Assembly: GCA_001247695.2 (NCBI GenBank)
Contig: LGRX02033451.1
Coordinates: 53,761 to 117,760 of the forward strand
DNA: 64,000 nt
Direction of reading: 5' to 3'
Origin: Cymbomonas tetramitiformis
Taxonomy: Eukaryota > Chlorophyta > Pyramimonadophyceae > Pyramimonadales > Pyramimonadaceae
The notes below the pieces were generated by a model. That model did no database searches, was not told the origin of the DNA, and was given only the letters and a program-made list of their open reading frames with translations. Of the stretch, positions 1 through 13,700 are shown piece by piece; within the stretch, counting starts at the first letter, position 1; each line of letters begins with the position of its first letter. The translations under genes and the position numbers were made by a program.

Positions 1-426
1 CACCTCGGTGCCCGCTTCTGTTTTTTGGTTTCATACGTCTTCCATTGTCAGACCATTGGTTTGCATTCATCGACCAACAGGTTGCGTTCATCGACTGTGA
101 AGCCACCGGGGGGCATGCCGGCAGGATTTGCTCACTCCGATGCCCGGGAATCAACATGCAGAGTCGCGTGAAGTCGCGCAATCTCGCATTTTTGGCAGTG
201 TTTGGCACATACATCCATCTATCCAACTTGCATCGCATTTGGTTTAAGATGTGTGTGCGTCGGTGGTATCTTGGCATCGGTGCGTCGGTGGTTGCTTCTC
301 ACATCCACGGGGATGGTGGTGGTCTGACTTTTGTTGGTGGGCCTCCTGCCGCTCAGTGTGCGTGTGCATGCACAGACATATTTCCATCAGTCTGCAGACC
401 GTGAGATGGCTTGCGTGCTGTGGCAG
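1..426. other. No supported gene
   Basis: Mixed-composition DNA. Short open frames on both strands lack recognisable domains. A splice-acceptor-like TGTGGCAG ends at about 426 and leads into the candidate exon that follows. Confidence 0.4.
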
Positions 427-578
427 GGGACGACCTGACATTCAGCTACGGGCGCGTTATCAACACGGACAACTTCGAGGACCCCTGCAGCGAGCCCTTC
501 AAACTCAGGCACGTCCCAGCAGTGTGGAGGGCCCCGAGGCGCATCTGGAAGCTGCAGTGGCTTCCTCTCCCTCGCCTG
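427..578 (+). CDS. Possible internal exon, unknown protein
   Basis: A short open stretch lies between an acceptor-like TGTGGCAG and a donor-like CT|GTAAGG. One frame reads like ordinary protein, with DDLTFSYGR, INTDNFEDP and IWKLQW, rather than the Arg/Pro-rich shadows in the other frames. I do not recognise the family. No convincing partner exon was found within the first 2 kb, so this could be chance. Function is not inferred. Confidence 0.25.
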
Positions 579-1982
579 TAAGGGTGATGCTGCGAGTCTC
601 GTTGCCACCCTTCTTCTATTGATGCGCCGTGTACGGGCAGGTTGTGCGCACTCGTCGACAGTGGGCGAGGGGTGAGGAGGGCGCTCCCTGCAGTGACAGC
701 TCCGCCGCGTTCTTTGCCACCGGCAACGTAGCACTCAGCCGGCGATGCTTGATGGCAGCGGCGAGAAGCGATGCTACAGCATGTTGTGAAGGCCCTTTCG
801 ACACTGAGTTCAGCGAGTACGGCTGGGAGGTCAGCCAGGCCTCCCCACGTTGCCGATGCCCCTCTCTCCAGCGATCTCCCGGTGCTGTATTTGGACTGGT
901 GGGGGGCGGAGAATAGGATATCAAGTAGGATAGGTGGGCGAGCGGTGATGGCAAGCAAGATCTTGAGCTCCAGGAGCAGAGATGTGGCAGCAGTATGCAC
1001 GCATTCAGTAGGGGAGTTGGTCAGGATCTTGAGCTCGGGGAGAGGCTGCGACAGCAAGGCACCCGAATTGTCCAGTGCCCCACGGCCGCGGTATAGCCTA
1101 GCAGCCACTCCTGGCGGCTTGCTGGGCCCACCTCCGATGCTGCAAAAGTGCTGTCACACGCACGTGGCATGTAATGCACGTGGCGCCTGTCCTTGGAGTA
1201 CCATCTCCTCGGGCACATTCAGTATAGAACATTCGTGGGAGGGACCATCCTGACAGCATACTGGAAGTGGGAGGGCGGGCCCTTGCAGGGTTATCACTAT
1301 CATCCAGCGTTCACGGTGGATCAGATTCCAGCGCTGATATCACAGGTGTGCCCTCCAATTGTGTCCTGGCAGGGCGGTCATCATTGAACCCTCCGTGAAG
1401 TTGTCAATCAATCAGAATTGTTCCTCGCAGCAAGCCGCGCCGAATCAGGTTGCAACGGTTGCAACATATTGGGTGAGCCCTCGTGTATCATTACAGCTTG
1501 GCGATCACCTGCAGGCCGCCAGGTCAGCTTCCATGTCCGCAGTAGTCATAGGCATGTCATGTGTGATGCCGAGCTGCTGTGGAAATGAGTGGCTACCACT
1601 TTGCAAGCGTCCCGGAGCACCGCGCATTCCGTTTCAGATCGCCGTATGCAAGTACGAGGGTGGTTGTGTTCGGAGAGTTGGGCATGCAGATGGAGATGAG
1701 GATGGAGATAGGGATGGGGGAGGAGATTGTGAGGGTTGCGGGGGCGGGAACGTGCACAGGAACGGCAAAGGGGGCGAAACGGAGCTCGTTTTTTTCTAAA
1801 GGTGGAGCATGGGCCCCACCCGCAGCACCCTCGTGATACTCCAAGCTCCCAAGCATAGCATTGCGAGGCTTCATCGTCTTGTCAATTTCGTTTACCTTTA
1901 TCGTTCCCGCGAGTGGTCACCTTGCCTTCACCCTAGATACCTGACTTGAAAATAAGTTTGCTGGACCCATGCATCATCTGGC
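579..1982. other. No supported gene
   Basis: Several overlapping open frames of 60-220 codons exist on both strands, but all are rich in Arg, Pro and Ser, lack recognisable motifs and contradict each other. Nothing firm is seen. Confidence 0.4.
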
Positions 1983-2290
1983 CGATGCATCCGACGTTGG
2001 CCTGCGAGGGGTATGCTTTTATGACACTGCATCCGACGTTGGCCTGCGAGGGTATGCTTTTATGACACTGCATCAGACATTGGCCTGCGAGGGGTTATGC
2101 TTTTATGACACTGCATCCGACGTTGGCCTGCGAGGGTATGCTTTTATGACACTGCATCCGACGTTGGCCTGTATGCTTTTATGACACTGCATCCGACGTT
2201 GGCCTGCGAGGGGTATGCTTTTAGGACACTGCATCAGATGTTGGCCTGCGAGGGGTATGCTTTTATGACACTGCATCCGACGTTGGCATA
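1983..2290. repeat. 42-bp minisatellite
   Basis: About seven to eight direct copies of a ~42-bp unit containing GCATCCGACGTTGGCC and GCTTTTATGACACT. Copies differ by a few substitutions (CCGACG/CAGATG) and one shortened unit near 2160-2180. The open frames across it come from the repeat and are not treated as genes. Confidence 0.85.
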
Positions 2291-5200
2291 TCTGCAAAAT
2301 GCGTTATGACACGGCATCCGACAATTGGCTCCTTAGATTATGCTTGTGACTGCTCCGGACTGCTCATCAGCATGGATTTGCTCACCTCCAAGTTCCAGAG
2401 GTTGAAGCACTGCCCTTTAGTGTATGCCAAATCATTATGTGGTATACATTGCTTCCTTCAGTACTTCTCTTCCTTCTGCTACTCTCTCGGCGATCCTTCC
2501 CTCTCAGTTGATGGATGGAGGTCTGCTTTTTGTAGTGGATGTAATCGTTTCACGCCTCAGGCAGCGCTTGTCCAAACTTACTGAGCGGGAGGGTAGTGGT
2601 TTTTGCTGTGGGCATCGCACTTGGAACGACACCTCTTGCGTGCGGCACCTCGTCTTCTTACTTACCGGTTCGGCAGCATCCCAATTTAGGGGTCCGGCTT
2701 ATGGTGCAGCTGACGCCACTACATTACGGGCTGTGGTTCCTGCTGACTCTCGGCGGGCTACTCAACGAGGACGTGTGGCGGCCACTTGTGGGTGCGTTGG
2801 TGCGCATCGGGCGGCCACGGGCAGCGCAAGGAGTGCTCAGTCCCATCCTCAACTGGCACTGCGTGTGTGCTGTCCGAAGTGAAGCCCGTGCATTGGGCAT
2901 TTTTACTTAGTCCTGTCTAACGCACGGTGTGAATAAGGCAGAGGTCCTTGGTATTATGCACGTTCCTGTGGCCAGCACTCACAAATTTGTAGCCCTTGCT
3001 GACGAATGATTATCAGTATTCAACATCAATACATGAAACAGTCTCGACACATACCTGACCATAAAACAGGACGGTGCTATTGGAATCGTATTCATCAAGG
3101 GCCTTCAATATTATATTGGCAATACACACCTTTCCCCTCAGCGTGTAGGCTTGCTCAATTGGCACCAGCGACATGCTTTGTTGCTGGCAATGAGGGGTCC
3201 ATGTGTAATTTGTAGCTGTGACATGCTTTATAGGTACATATATAATGTGAGGTATGTCACTTGATCTTAATATGCCCACATGCATGTATTCGCAACACGA
3301 AATTTGGTATGCGTGTACATGAGCATATTTCGTGATGCATGATACTATGATATTAATATGAAGCGACCTTCCTGCATACCTATGTGGGTTTCACACGGCT
3401 GTAAATCGCTTCTTGTGTAGCCTTGTATGCCCCGTTGCCGGGACATGCGTCGTGATTATCACGGTCTGATTTAATTATTGGATGCATCTGTTGCTTGGTA
3501 CAAATTGCACAATGCGTGGTGGTAAGCCAGAGTGAATGATAACAATCACTTGATCTTAATATCGGTGGCCCCTGATCACCGATCTCTTTTGGATCGATAG
3601 CACAGAAAATGCGCCAGTGATGTTCTTTATTGTAACTGTGGATTGTCATATTATAGCAGACGAAGATCCGCGTCACATTAGTAAAATATGTGATCCAAAG
3701 CCACAAACATAGCGATGAACACGCTTAATCATGTTCGGTTGATAGTCAGCATCCGAGCCTATATGAAATTCTATACGTAAATCTGTCAATGAAGATGATC
3801 ATGTATGAAATGCCCAACATTCGATGCACAGTTACCTGGCGCAACCATTCATGAATCTATGGCCAACGAGTTAAAAAATTTGCATGCTCTATCTATATGT
3901 GTTGCTCTTCTGGCAGCAAGAGATATATTCGCAATTGTAGACGAACTGGTGCGGTGCTTTCACTAATTATCTAAAAGATTTCGGGCAAAATACATGAGAA
4001 AGTGTAAGGTGGTCATCAAAGAATTTACTCGGCGCTCTCTTTTCTCGCTCGTGCTGTGCCATGGCCCGAATGAACTCCATTTGCAACTAGGCTAACGTAC
4101 AATGAGGGGAAGCGAGGCTCGCGTCAATGATAGTCATATATGCGAGTGTCCCATCCATCATGGTGAGCAACCATGATGTCAGGCTCAATGTATGTGTCGG
4201 TAACGATGTCGGTTCTCCGGTATTATTATATATATATATCAGGCAAATGTGATGGTGTTTTTGGAGTGATATAATATCTGGTAAACCGGTATGAATCAAT
4301 GCGTTTCACCAGCTACATTATCTTTGCTGACCATTGTACGGATGGGTGAGAGTTCTGAAATAAAGGTGCATTTTCTAGTCGACTAAACTGTATTTATTTC
4401 GCTGGGAGCGCGACTTGCTTTGTGTGATGCTCGCTAACCACGGTTAGGCTAGTGCACATGCGGGCTAAGATCCGTTTCAAACATATGCAGCACGGTTCCT
4501 TAAGAGTTCCTCATCGTCACTTTTCTTCTGCCATGGTCACCGACAAGTGTCCATCGTGTGTGCAGGCACGCCAACTCTGCGGTGCAACTGCAGACTCGGA
4601 TGTTGATACGATGTGAGGTGTAACGAGTGATTAAATACGGTGGGTTGCTGCTATTAGTTACAACTGAATGTTGTACAGGCAATCCTCACTTTTAACATCT
4701 CTGCAACCAGTGATCCGACTTTCAAAAGCTGCTCCAACGATTAATGGCTGTTCCACTTCTTTCTGTAGCGTAAAGGCTTAAAGGGATACCCAAATTTGGG
4801 GAATATTTTTGGGGGAAATGTTTTAAGATTGAGAATGTTTTGATATGGATGGCTTCAGTTTGATGCAACTTTGCGAAAACGAAATTTGCGAAAAACGAAA
4901 TTGGCAAAAATAAATTGTGTGAGCTCTATCCCAGTTTTCGGAATGAATATTTGGTAACATAAATTATGTTCGTACCAGTAATTACGACGAGTGATGACTT
5001 CTAGTCTGTGTGGCATGCAATAGATGCAGTCGAATCGCGTGACCATGAGCATTCCGTGTCACAGTCGAGCAAGTGTCGAGCGTAGACTCGCGATGCGACT
5101 CAGATTCCGCTTTGTGGGTCTCGGTCTGCTGGGTGTGTGATGTTGCGTTGGTGTATGATATGCTGGTATTGGTAGTTTTTATGTTTGTAGTTTATTTGAC

Positions 5201-5363
5201 TTTGTGCTCTGACTGTTTACCCGGGGGTGGTGCTTAGTTACCATCGCAAGCGCTGCGTTTCAATTTCGGTAAAAGCGCGCTGGACGGTGGCTGTCTAACC
5301 CGCATCCTTGAGCATTTTACTTTCACCTCACCAGCATGTACATGTTTGCTAATTTGATCATAT
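2291..5363. other. No supported gene
   Basis: At 2596-2910 (+) an open frame of about 104 codons has a hydrophobic centre (LHYGLWFLLTLGGLL) and could be an exon, but nothing identifies it. From 3 kb on the DNA is AT-rich with only short frames. The phrase CACTTGATCTTAATAT occurs at about 3258 and 3547. No RNA gene, TIR or LTR was recognised. Confidence 0.35.
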
Positions 5364-5511
5364 CGCGCGACTGGGACTTGTCCCTATCGGGACCCGCTTT
5401 CGGCCTTTGCCGACCATGCTGTTGACGTTTTACTTCTTCATCCAAAAAGTAGCAGAGCGACTGGAGCTTGTCCCTGGCGGGATCGTTCCTCGGTCTTTGC
5501 CGACCATACTA
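5364..5511. repeat. Two-copy direct duplication
   Basis: A ~60-bp segment occurs twice with substitutions (about 5364-5424 and 5455-5511). Both copies share GCGACTGG, CTTGTCCCT and CTTTGCCGACCAT. Small local duplication of unknown meaning. Confidence 0.55.
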
Positions 5512-7438
5512 TGGAAAGGTGAGATGTGTTTGTAAGGGGTCCGAAGCTTATTTAGTTCGCTGAACTGTCCGTAATTTGCAGGTTGGACGTCTGCTTTTTG
5601 TGCCTCAAGCAACCGCAGAATCGGAGTGTCCCGTGGGATTCGCGGAACTCTTCATTTCAAGGTGCGTGTGTCGTCTTGTGTGGCAGATCGTTTTCCACCT
5701 CTTTTCTAGAAAGTCTATCAATGATTTTGCTTCGTTACTGATAAGGTTTTGCTTTGGTGTGCGCAGACATCACGCGCCACTCGTGACACAGCAGAAGTGA
5801 GCATCGTTAAAACATAGTGGTTTAGCGTAGCCTAGAATCGCGCTGTGAAAGCACGGGCAAGATCATGTAGTGATCGGTAAATTTTAAGAGGAGATCGTGA
5901 TAGAGTATTATTTAGAGTAGATCAGAGTCGCCTCTAGGAAGTATTGATTTTAAGTAATAGCCTGCAGTGCTGCAGGCCTGCAGCCGTAATAACTTTCATA
6001 AATACTGGTGGAATACTAGCGATGGTAACCTGCATGTGTTGCTTGAAAATGGTGTCGCTGCTCCTACGAGGCCGTGGCTGTTGTAGGTTTTCGGTAGCTT
6101 CGGATAATCCACAGTGAAAATACCAAATATGCGCCGTGTTCTAGGCGTTACATACATCAAATGTGGAAATATTTTATTATCAAGTGATCAATATATCAGA
6201 GTGATGGGACTCCTGCATTAAGCAATAGCAAAAAGGACATATTGCTTCGATCCAGGAATTGCTTTCGTCGTAAAATACCTACAAGAACTTACAAGCATTT
6301 GGAGTGAAATTGATAACATTATTCGTGCGCTGATGTTCCAATAGCATTTAGGTCATTGCAAATGTGTACGATCAGAAGTCGTGTTAGACATCGATGCTTT
6401 GGAGTCCTTGTATGACACCGTTGACACAATATGCATGCATTCCATGTGTAAACCCTGAGCTCACCGACCCCTCCAACTTACCTGCTCACAGTGATACTGA
6501 ATGGAATAATTAATCCTGAAGCAAATGATTTCCCCCGGATCAGATTTTGTCCCAAATAAAAGAATATTGTTGGAATTGTAACCGTAAAATAAAATACCCT
6601 GAGGGACCCTGTTTCATGTTCACAAAAATGGGATTCACATACAGCGTGACAGTTCCCAGGACACCGTGTCCTTCGTGGTTTCCAGTGCATGGTTGCTCCT
6701 AGCACAACATGGTTCCTGTAGTCATCTGACTTTTCAAACCTAGATCACACCACAAAAAGCGCAGCTTGAGCAGAGCTCGGCTATTCTTCAGCACGTCAGA
6801 TAAATCATTTGGCAGTGTCTGAAGACATCCGTGATTCTCTTGTTCATCTTATCGCAGATTCCAATTCCGATCATTGCCAGATCATGATATTCCAATCGTG
6901 GCGTGCAACGCACTTGACGTTCATCCAGACTTTGCTGCGAACAAATGCTGACAGCCTTGATCCGAGTGCCCTTCTCCCTATATTGTAGCAAAAAAGTAAT
7001 ACAGAAATCCAGAATGCTGATGACCGGAGGGTTCAAACATTTTACATTTTGGAATTCGTCTTCTTTGCGTCACCGCATATCGTCAGGTTTAGCGGTCCCA
7101 TCCCTCCCCTTTCCACTTCACGACATCGTGAAGGAACTCGTTGACAGCCTGCAGGGCATATATCCAGGAAATTCTCATACTTTCTCGTAGCCAGCACTTG
7201 AGGATGCGGAATCGCCCGTCTAAATTGTGCCGGCGTGCGCATCACAGAATACGGAAGAAGAAGATGAGGCGCATAAGAAATTGCAAGGTTGGCGTGGCGG
7301 ACTGCGAACATGGACACGCCGGTACAAGATGGAGCTGAGACACGCTTTTCATGATGCCGTCACGGTGCATTGTGCACCAGAAGAATGCGACCAAGCATGG
7401 GAGGGAGGCACATGCTACAGTCGGACTTGAAACGCGCC
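5512..7438. other. No supported gene; downstream flank of ChAPs gene
   Basis: AT-rich DNA with only short open frames, none recognised. It lies 3' of the minus-strand ChAPs gene that ends at 7439, so the proximal part probably holds its 3' UTR; no clear polyadenylation signal was identified. Confidence 0.35.
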
Positions 7439-7791
7439 TCATCCACCCGCACTCCCTGGAGGGCGGCGCACCTTGTGAGGGGGGCCAAGAGCATCCTGCG
7501 CGGAGCGGACATCCTGCAGCCCGCAGTTGGAGACAAGCGTGTGCAGGTGGCTCAGCATGAGTTCCGGCACTCTCTTGTGGACAGCAAAGTCCTGCACGAG
7601 GTCCATGTGTGTGAGGATCTGCGCGCAGGACATCAGAGCCTCGGATGGCCAGCCCCACACGGAATACACTCGCAGAAGCCCCATAAAACAGGTCATATTG
7701 TACTCCTCGTTCACGCCCGCTCGGTAAGCCCGCTCCGCGTCCTCCAGGTGCAGCAGGCGCTCGCTCAGCAAGCCTCTCTTCAGCCAGTCGC
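7439..7791 (-). CDS. ChAPs last exon
   Basis: Acceptor CTTTTTCAG precedes 7791. The exon starts two bases into a codon and restores the GGC shared with the 9478-9394 exon. It encodes DWLKRGLLSERLLHLEDAER followed by AYRAGV, a TPR-like pair corresponding to the C-terminal TPR of ChAPs proteins. It ends at TGA (7441-7439) after a basic, Pro-rich tail. Confidence 0.75.
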
Positions 7792-10700
7792 CTGAAAAAG
7801 GAAGGGGAAACCGTTTAAATTGGTTGCCCTGAGAGCGCCGAGCCTCCCGAAACAGCACGCACCAAAGCATGGACGGGGGAAGAAGCACCTGCCGTCAACG
7901 GAGGCCCAGGTGTGACCACCTGACCTGGGTCCTCATCTGAATCGTAGTCCTCATCGTCCATCTCGTCCTCGTCATCCTCGTCATCCTCGTCAAGACCTAA
8001 ATCTCCGCAACAACCGCTCAACGTTGCGCACTGCTGTGGCATGCCATGATCTTACACCCCCCGATGACGTGCCATGGTGTTGCATCCCGCGATGGCACCC
8101 TAATGATGCCCCGCAATCGTGGCACCCTCATCGCGCCGCACAACCGTGGCACCCTAATGACGTCCCGCCACCGTGGCACCCTAAAAGCGCCGCACAACTG
8201 TGGCACCCTGACGACATTCCGCCACCATGGCACCCTAAAAGCGCCGCACAACCGTGGCACCCTGATGACGTTCCGCCACGGTGGCACCCTAATCGCGCCG
8301 CACAATCGTGGCACCCTGATGACGTCCCGCCACCGTGGCACCCTACTCGCGCCATACGGCGCAATTTATGCGTAAGGAACACTGTTTAATATGAGACGGA
8401 AGATACTCGGCAGATCTTCATTTTGCATCATATTTAATTTATGACGATCGCGAATGACATGCTGATCTATGTCACATGGTAATTTAAAGTTTTAATCCGT
8501 ACCGCTCAGAAAAGCTACTAGCTTCAATAAATACAGCAGAGCCGCGCGATTGGCATCTCAGAAGAATCTCGAGCGTAATACCGTATTTAATAACCTTGTA
8601 AATTTTACACGAGTAATTAGTTTTGAGGAAACCGGTCGATCGGGAGGGTTTTTCACATAACTCGATATACACGTGGCAAAGCCTATGTTACTTAGGGATG
8701 TCGTATATTTCCCACGTGTATGTATGGATATATAGAAAACCCTCCCGACAGGTTGATGCACCTTCTAAAAAAATTGTACTCCAGCACCCCACGTTCATAT
8801 TTCTAATGAAAGTATGCCGTTCAACTAACTAAATAAGGATTCACTGTCATACTGTAATCCTGGGGTTGTCTGTACTGTTCATTTCTTTCAGTGCGATATA
8901 TACCGTAGAGATTAATGATGCTGACGAGTTTATATATTGATGACTCGAAGAATAAAATAAATAATATATGGAGACAAAACGGCGTATGCCGCACAACCGT
9001 GGCACCCTGATGACGTCCCGCCACTGTGGCACCCTAAAAGCGCCCCGAATGGCGCCACACAACTGTGGCACCCTGATGACGCTCTGCAATCGTGGCAGCC
9101 TCCAGCGAATTCCTGAGATGCTGCATAATCTCCACTCATGGTCGCTGGTGGATGATCCTTCATTCACTGCACGCACACTCTCGCGTGTTTCCAGGCTTCT
9201 GAGACTGAAGAGGAGACGCTCAAATGACCACTGAAAGCTGCACGCTGTGAATTGCGCCCGCCCAAGCTGCCCATGCTTGCTGGCAAACACCTGGCAGTCG
9301 ATCAGAGTGGCCGGCACTGGACACATCCAGACGGGGGCAGCACCCCAGCGACTTGCGCCACGGGATGCTACAGCGATGCGGCACTTGGCTCACCTTTCAT
9401 CAGCCTCTTCTGGCGACGCTTCACCTTCCACTCGCTGTAGCGCCAGTCCATGTATACTGCGAGGTCCTCGTAGATGGCCTGCAACACCCCGGGTGCGAGC
9501 ACACTCGAAATTCTTCCCAGGTTTCTGGCCACATCCAGCCCGGGGATGCCCATCCCGTGGGTACCAAAACACACAAAGCAGAGAAAGGCCAGGGTACAAA
9601 GGCGAAAGCACAGAGAAGGCACGCACTGAGGCCGGCAGCAGCGCAAGCGGAGGGGGCTGAGGAGGCTAAGTCAGAGGACACACCTGAATGATCTCGTCCA
9701 GCCACACCGCGCAGATGCCCTTGTGGGTTGGCAGCTGCCCCAGGTTCACCACAGCGTTGTAGATCTGCATCTTCCTGGCAAGTGCCGGGGACGTGCCCGG
9801 AGGCAAGGCTGGCTGCTGTTGCTGCTCTCGCTGCGGCGGCGGCGGCCCTGCACCTTCTGTGCTCTTCGCTTCTGCGCCCACTCCCCCGCCCAGCATCCGC
9901 TCGGAACCTTGACACCACCATCGCCGTGTTCAACCTGCTGGTGACCTGATCACAGCCGGCTTAAACAAAGCCCCTGCCAAAGTGAACCCAGCTCCCAGCC
10001 GTGGGTACGCCCTGTCAAAGGGCTGCCCAAATCAACCGCGGCGCCTCGGCCCTCCATTCCTTTCCTCTCCCCTCTCGTTTCCACTCACTCCTTTCTGCCG
10101 CTGGTGCTCGGAGCAGAATCGTGCGGGGGCTCACCTCCAGCGCCCTCAGCGTCATCGCTGCTGGAGACATCAAGCGCTTCCTGTGGCACCTGTTTCTGAA
10201 GCCCGGCCCCTCCGGCGCCCGGCTCCCTGCCTGCCTTGGTCCCGGTCACGCTGTCCTCAGTCAGCGCCGCGGGGTCGGCAGCATCGCCGGGCCTCTCTGC
10301 CTCAGACAGCGCGCCACCCTCCCTGTCGCCCTCGTAGCCTGCCCCCCGAGCCCTCCCCCATCCCCATCCACCTCACTACCTTCACCAGTGCATGCACGGC
10401 TACCTTCTCGGATGACGCTACGGATGCACGCAGCCTCCGCCTTCTCGGATGACGCTGCAGATGCACGCAGCCTCCGCCTTCTCGGATGACGCTGCGGATG
10501 CACACAGCCTCCGCCTTCTCGGATGACGCTGCGGATGACGCTGCCTCCGCCTTCTCAGATGACGCTGCGGATGCACGCAGCCTCCGCCTTCTCAGATGAT
10601 GCTGCGGATGCACGCAGCCTCCGCCTTCTCAGATGACGCTGCGGATGCAGCCTCCCGCCTTCTCGCTGCGGATGCACGCAGCCTCCGCCTTCTCGGATGA

Positions 10701-13700
10701 CGCTGCGGATGCACGCAGCCTCCGCCTTCTCGGATGAGCTGTGGATGCACGCAGCCTCCGCCTTCTCGGATGACGCTGCAGATGCACGCAGCCTCCGCCT
10801 TCGGATGACGCTGCGGATGCACGCAGCCTCCGCCTTCTCGGATAATGCTGCGGATGTATGCAGCCTCCGCCTTCTCAGATGATGCTGCGGATGCACGCAG
10901 CCTCCGCCTTCTCAGATGATGCTGCGGATGCACGCAGCCTCCGCCTTCTCGGATGATGCTGCGGATGCACGCAGCCTCCGCCGATCGCCTCCGATAGGAC
11001 TGCATCACCTCTCCACTTCCTCGGAGATCCCTTAAATTGGGCTCTCGTTCCGCCCATCCCGCTACAACCCCGCAACAGCTCCACTCGGCAGATGGCGCAG
11101 CTGTGAGGCCCCCCTGGAGGTTCCAATCATCCGTGTGGCCCCCCTCCCTCGAGTGGCTGTGCGCCTATCCCTGGGTCCTGGAGCTACCACGAGCACTGCT
11201 GCCAGACAGGATCACTCTACGCGCTGCACGGACAACCTGAACCGTGCGCCCATCGCAGGAATCAGTGAGGACAGCAGTTCTAGTCCCTCGTCCAGATCCG
11301 GATCCGTCCGATAGTCACCCTGAACGGGCCCGAGCTGTGTGAGTGAGATCGCGAGCTGTGGCTGCACACATCGAAATGTCGGCTCGTTTTTATCACCCGT
11401 TGCCCCTCAGAAAATCAGCTGTTTCTCCCACCTTTACTGACGGAAATCATCAGCTTTTATGCCTGATCATTCGACCGACGCGAGCCTGACTTGGTGGGAC
11501 ATCTGCACGCTAACACTTACAAGCTAACACTGCCCCGCAGCGACGATCCGAATCAAAGCTAACCCGGCAGCGACAGTCCGGAACCGATGCCTGCACTGGC
11601 AAGAATGCTCCGCAGGTACGCGGCATACCCCGTCCCGTGTGACGCCGAAAGGGGGGCTTGTGGTGGCACCTGCAGGCTCGCTGCTGGAGCCGTCCATCTC
11701 TTCTGGGGCGGCCCCGGGCCCGGCCTCCGGCGCCTTGCCCTTCAAGGCGCGGTGCATGTCTTGCAGGGAGCCCGCGGAGGAGGCCGACTCGCAAACCGCG
11801 CCCGCCCCGCCTACGCCCGCTTCGCAGGCGCCCACGTGCACCGCCGACATCTGCTGCGAGGCGTGCCGCTCCTGCGCGGACACCACGCTCGCGCCGCCCC
11901 CGGCTTTGAGCGCAGCGTGCAGCTCCCGCAGCGACATCGAACCGTGCTTCACCTCGCATACCGGGCCTGGCTGCGCGGCCACAGCATGCTGCTGCCGGAG
12001 GGACATCGGCGTGGAGCTGGTCTTCGCCTCGGACACCGGGCCGGCTGTGCTCGCGGGCTTGCTGACAGGAGACTCCTCCACAGCCGTCAGGATAGGCGAG
12101 GCGGGCAAGGGAGGCTTCGCAGCAGGCTGCACCACGGGCCCCGCAGCCCCCCCTCGGGTCAGTGCCATGCAGCCCTTAGGACTACTGAGGCGCAATCGGA
12201 AAATGAAATCGTGCGCGGCGGTCCAGATCCGAGGTGAAGCAGAGGATCCACTCAGACGGGCTCGCAGCCGCAGCCGCAGCCCGCACGCACAGACACCGCC
12301 ACTCCGGTTGCCAGGGCTGCTCAGCGTGGACATGCCGGTTTGCCAGGCCCCCGGGCAGGGCCCTGCTGGTCCGTGAGGGTGCCAGGGGCCGCCAGCGTGC
12401 TGAGCATGCTGCCTGTGGCCAGGCTGGGTGGTGGGACTACCAAGCGCCGGCAAGGTGATTAGTGCGATTATGCTGGTTGCGGCCGTGGACGCCCAGGAGA
12501 TACCTTCACAGCTGGAGCATCTTGCTTGCCCTGCTCTGCCTCCTCCTCCTCCTCCTCCTCCTCCTCCTCATCATCATCATATTCACCGCTCTCATAATCC
12601 TCCTCGTCCTCCTGTAGCATGCCCCACAGCTCCCTCGTCTTCCACTTGTCCCGCAAGCCAGGCAAATGCGCATAAGTGTCCCGAAGTGAGTGCTGAATCC
12701 TTTGATCCCCGGCGTGGGTACATAGTGCAGCTGACTCACTATACAGTGGTTTGGAGACTTGGAGTTGTCCAAGAAATCGGTCCAAAGATGAGACACACAC
12801 GGGCTGCTCTTCCGGCGCCCTCACAGCTCAGAGGCAACTCGGGCACCCACCTCTCCAGTGTACTCCCCTGAGGCATCGCCTGGGTCGACGTCGTCATCAC
12901 TGTATGCCACGTCAGCATCCATGATGAAGAGCTCGCTTCGCAACTGAGACAATTCCCCCGGCAACATCCCGCAGGCGCCACGTCAGCACAGCTTGCCTCC
13001 AGCGGTGGCTCCACCGAATGCCACCTGGCATCCGCGTGGGGCAACAGGCACGCGCGCCCCGGCGCACCCGCGGTTGCTCTACCAGAGATGCCTAGCAACG
13101 GCAGCGCAAGGTGTGTGACAAGCCGGCGGCAAACTGCCAGAGCTTGCACCTGCAGGAATTTGTCCCAGCTGAGCTGGTCGATGATGTCGACGAGCAGGCC
13201 GTAAGCGATCGTGCGGCTCCAAACAAATGCATTCTGCCGTGCGGGAACCTGCTGCTGAGAGGCCACCAGCGAGGCTCCCGGCAGATCCCCCAAGTCCACC
13301 TTTCCTTCCAAAGTCGTCTCCTCCACACACTTCAGCTCCACCTCCAGGTCTGCAGAGCAAACCCCCAGTGGCACACACTTCAGCCTCCACCTCCAGGTCT
13401 GCAGAGCAAACCCCCAGTGGCCACCATCACGTGTTCATGACGTCTTCAGAGGGAACCTCTCAGCGGCGAGCCCCCACGGGCAGGTGTAGCCAGAATATTG
13501 CTGCAGCAAGACATGTGCCACGTCACACCGCTACAGCGAGAAACACAGCACACCACTGCAGCAAGAAACACAGCACACCGCTGCAGTAACACGCATGCCA
13601 CAACACATCGCTACAGCGAGAAATACGGCACACCGCTGCAGCAAGAAACACGTTTTGACGCACTGCTGTGGCAGGAGCCACGCCACAACACATCGGCAGC

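Noticed and set aside
6700..7200. Frames around 6788-7317 as extra ChAPs exons
   Set aside because: The ChAPs frame already ends with TGA at 7439 after its conserved C-terminal TPR; downstream frames have no ChAPs-like motif.
8018..8389. Repeat-protein frames on both strands (RGTL, RVPR, WHP units)
   Set aside because: They are the translation of the 27-bp minisatellite; open on both strands, intronic position.
10261..11008. SEKAEAACIRS repeat protein
   Set aside because: Translation of the 36-bp minisatellite; frame is disrupted between copies and has no unique flank.
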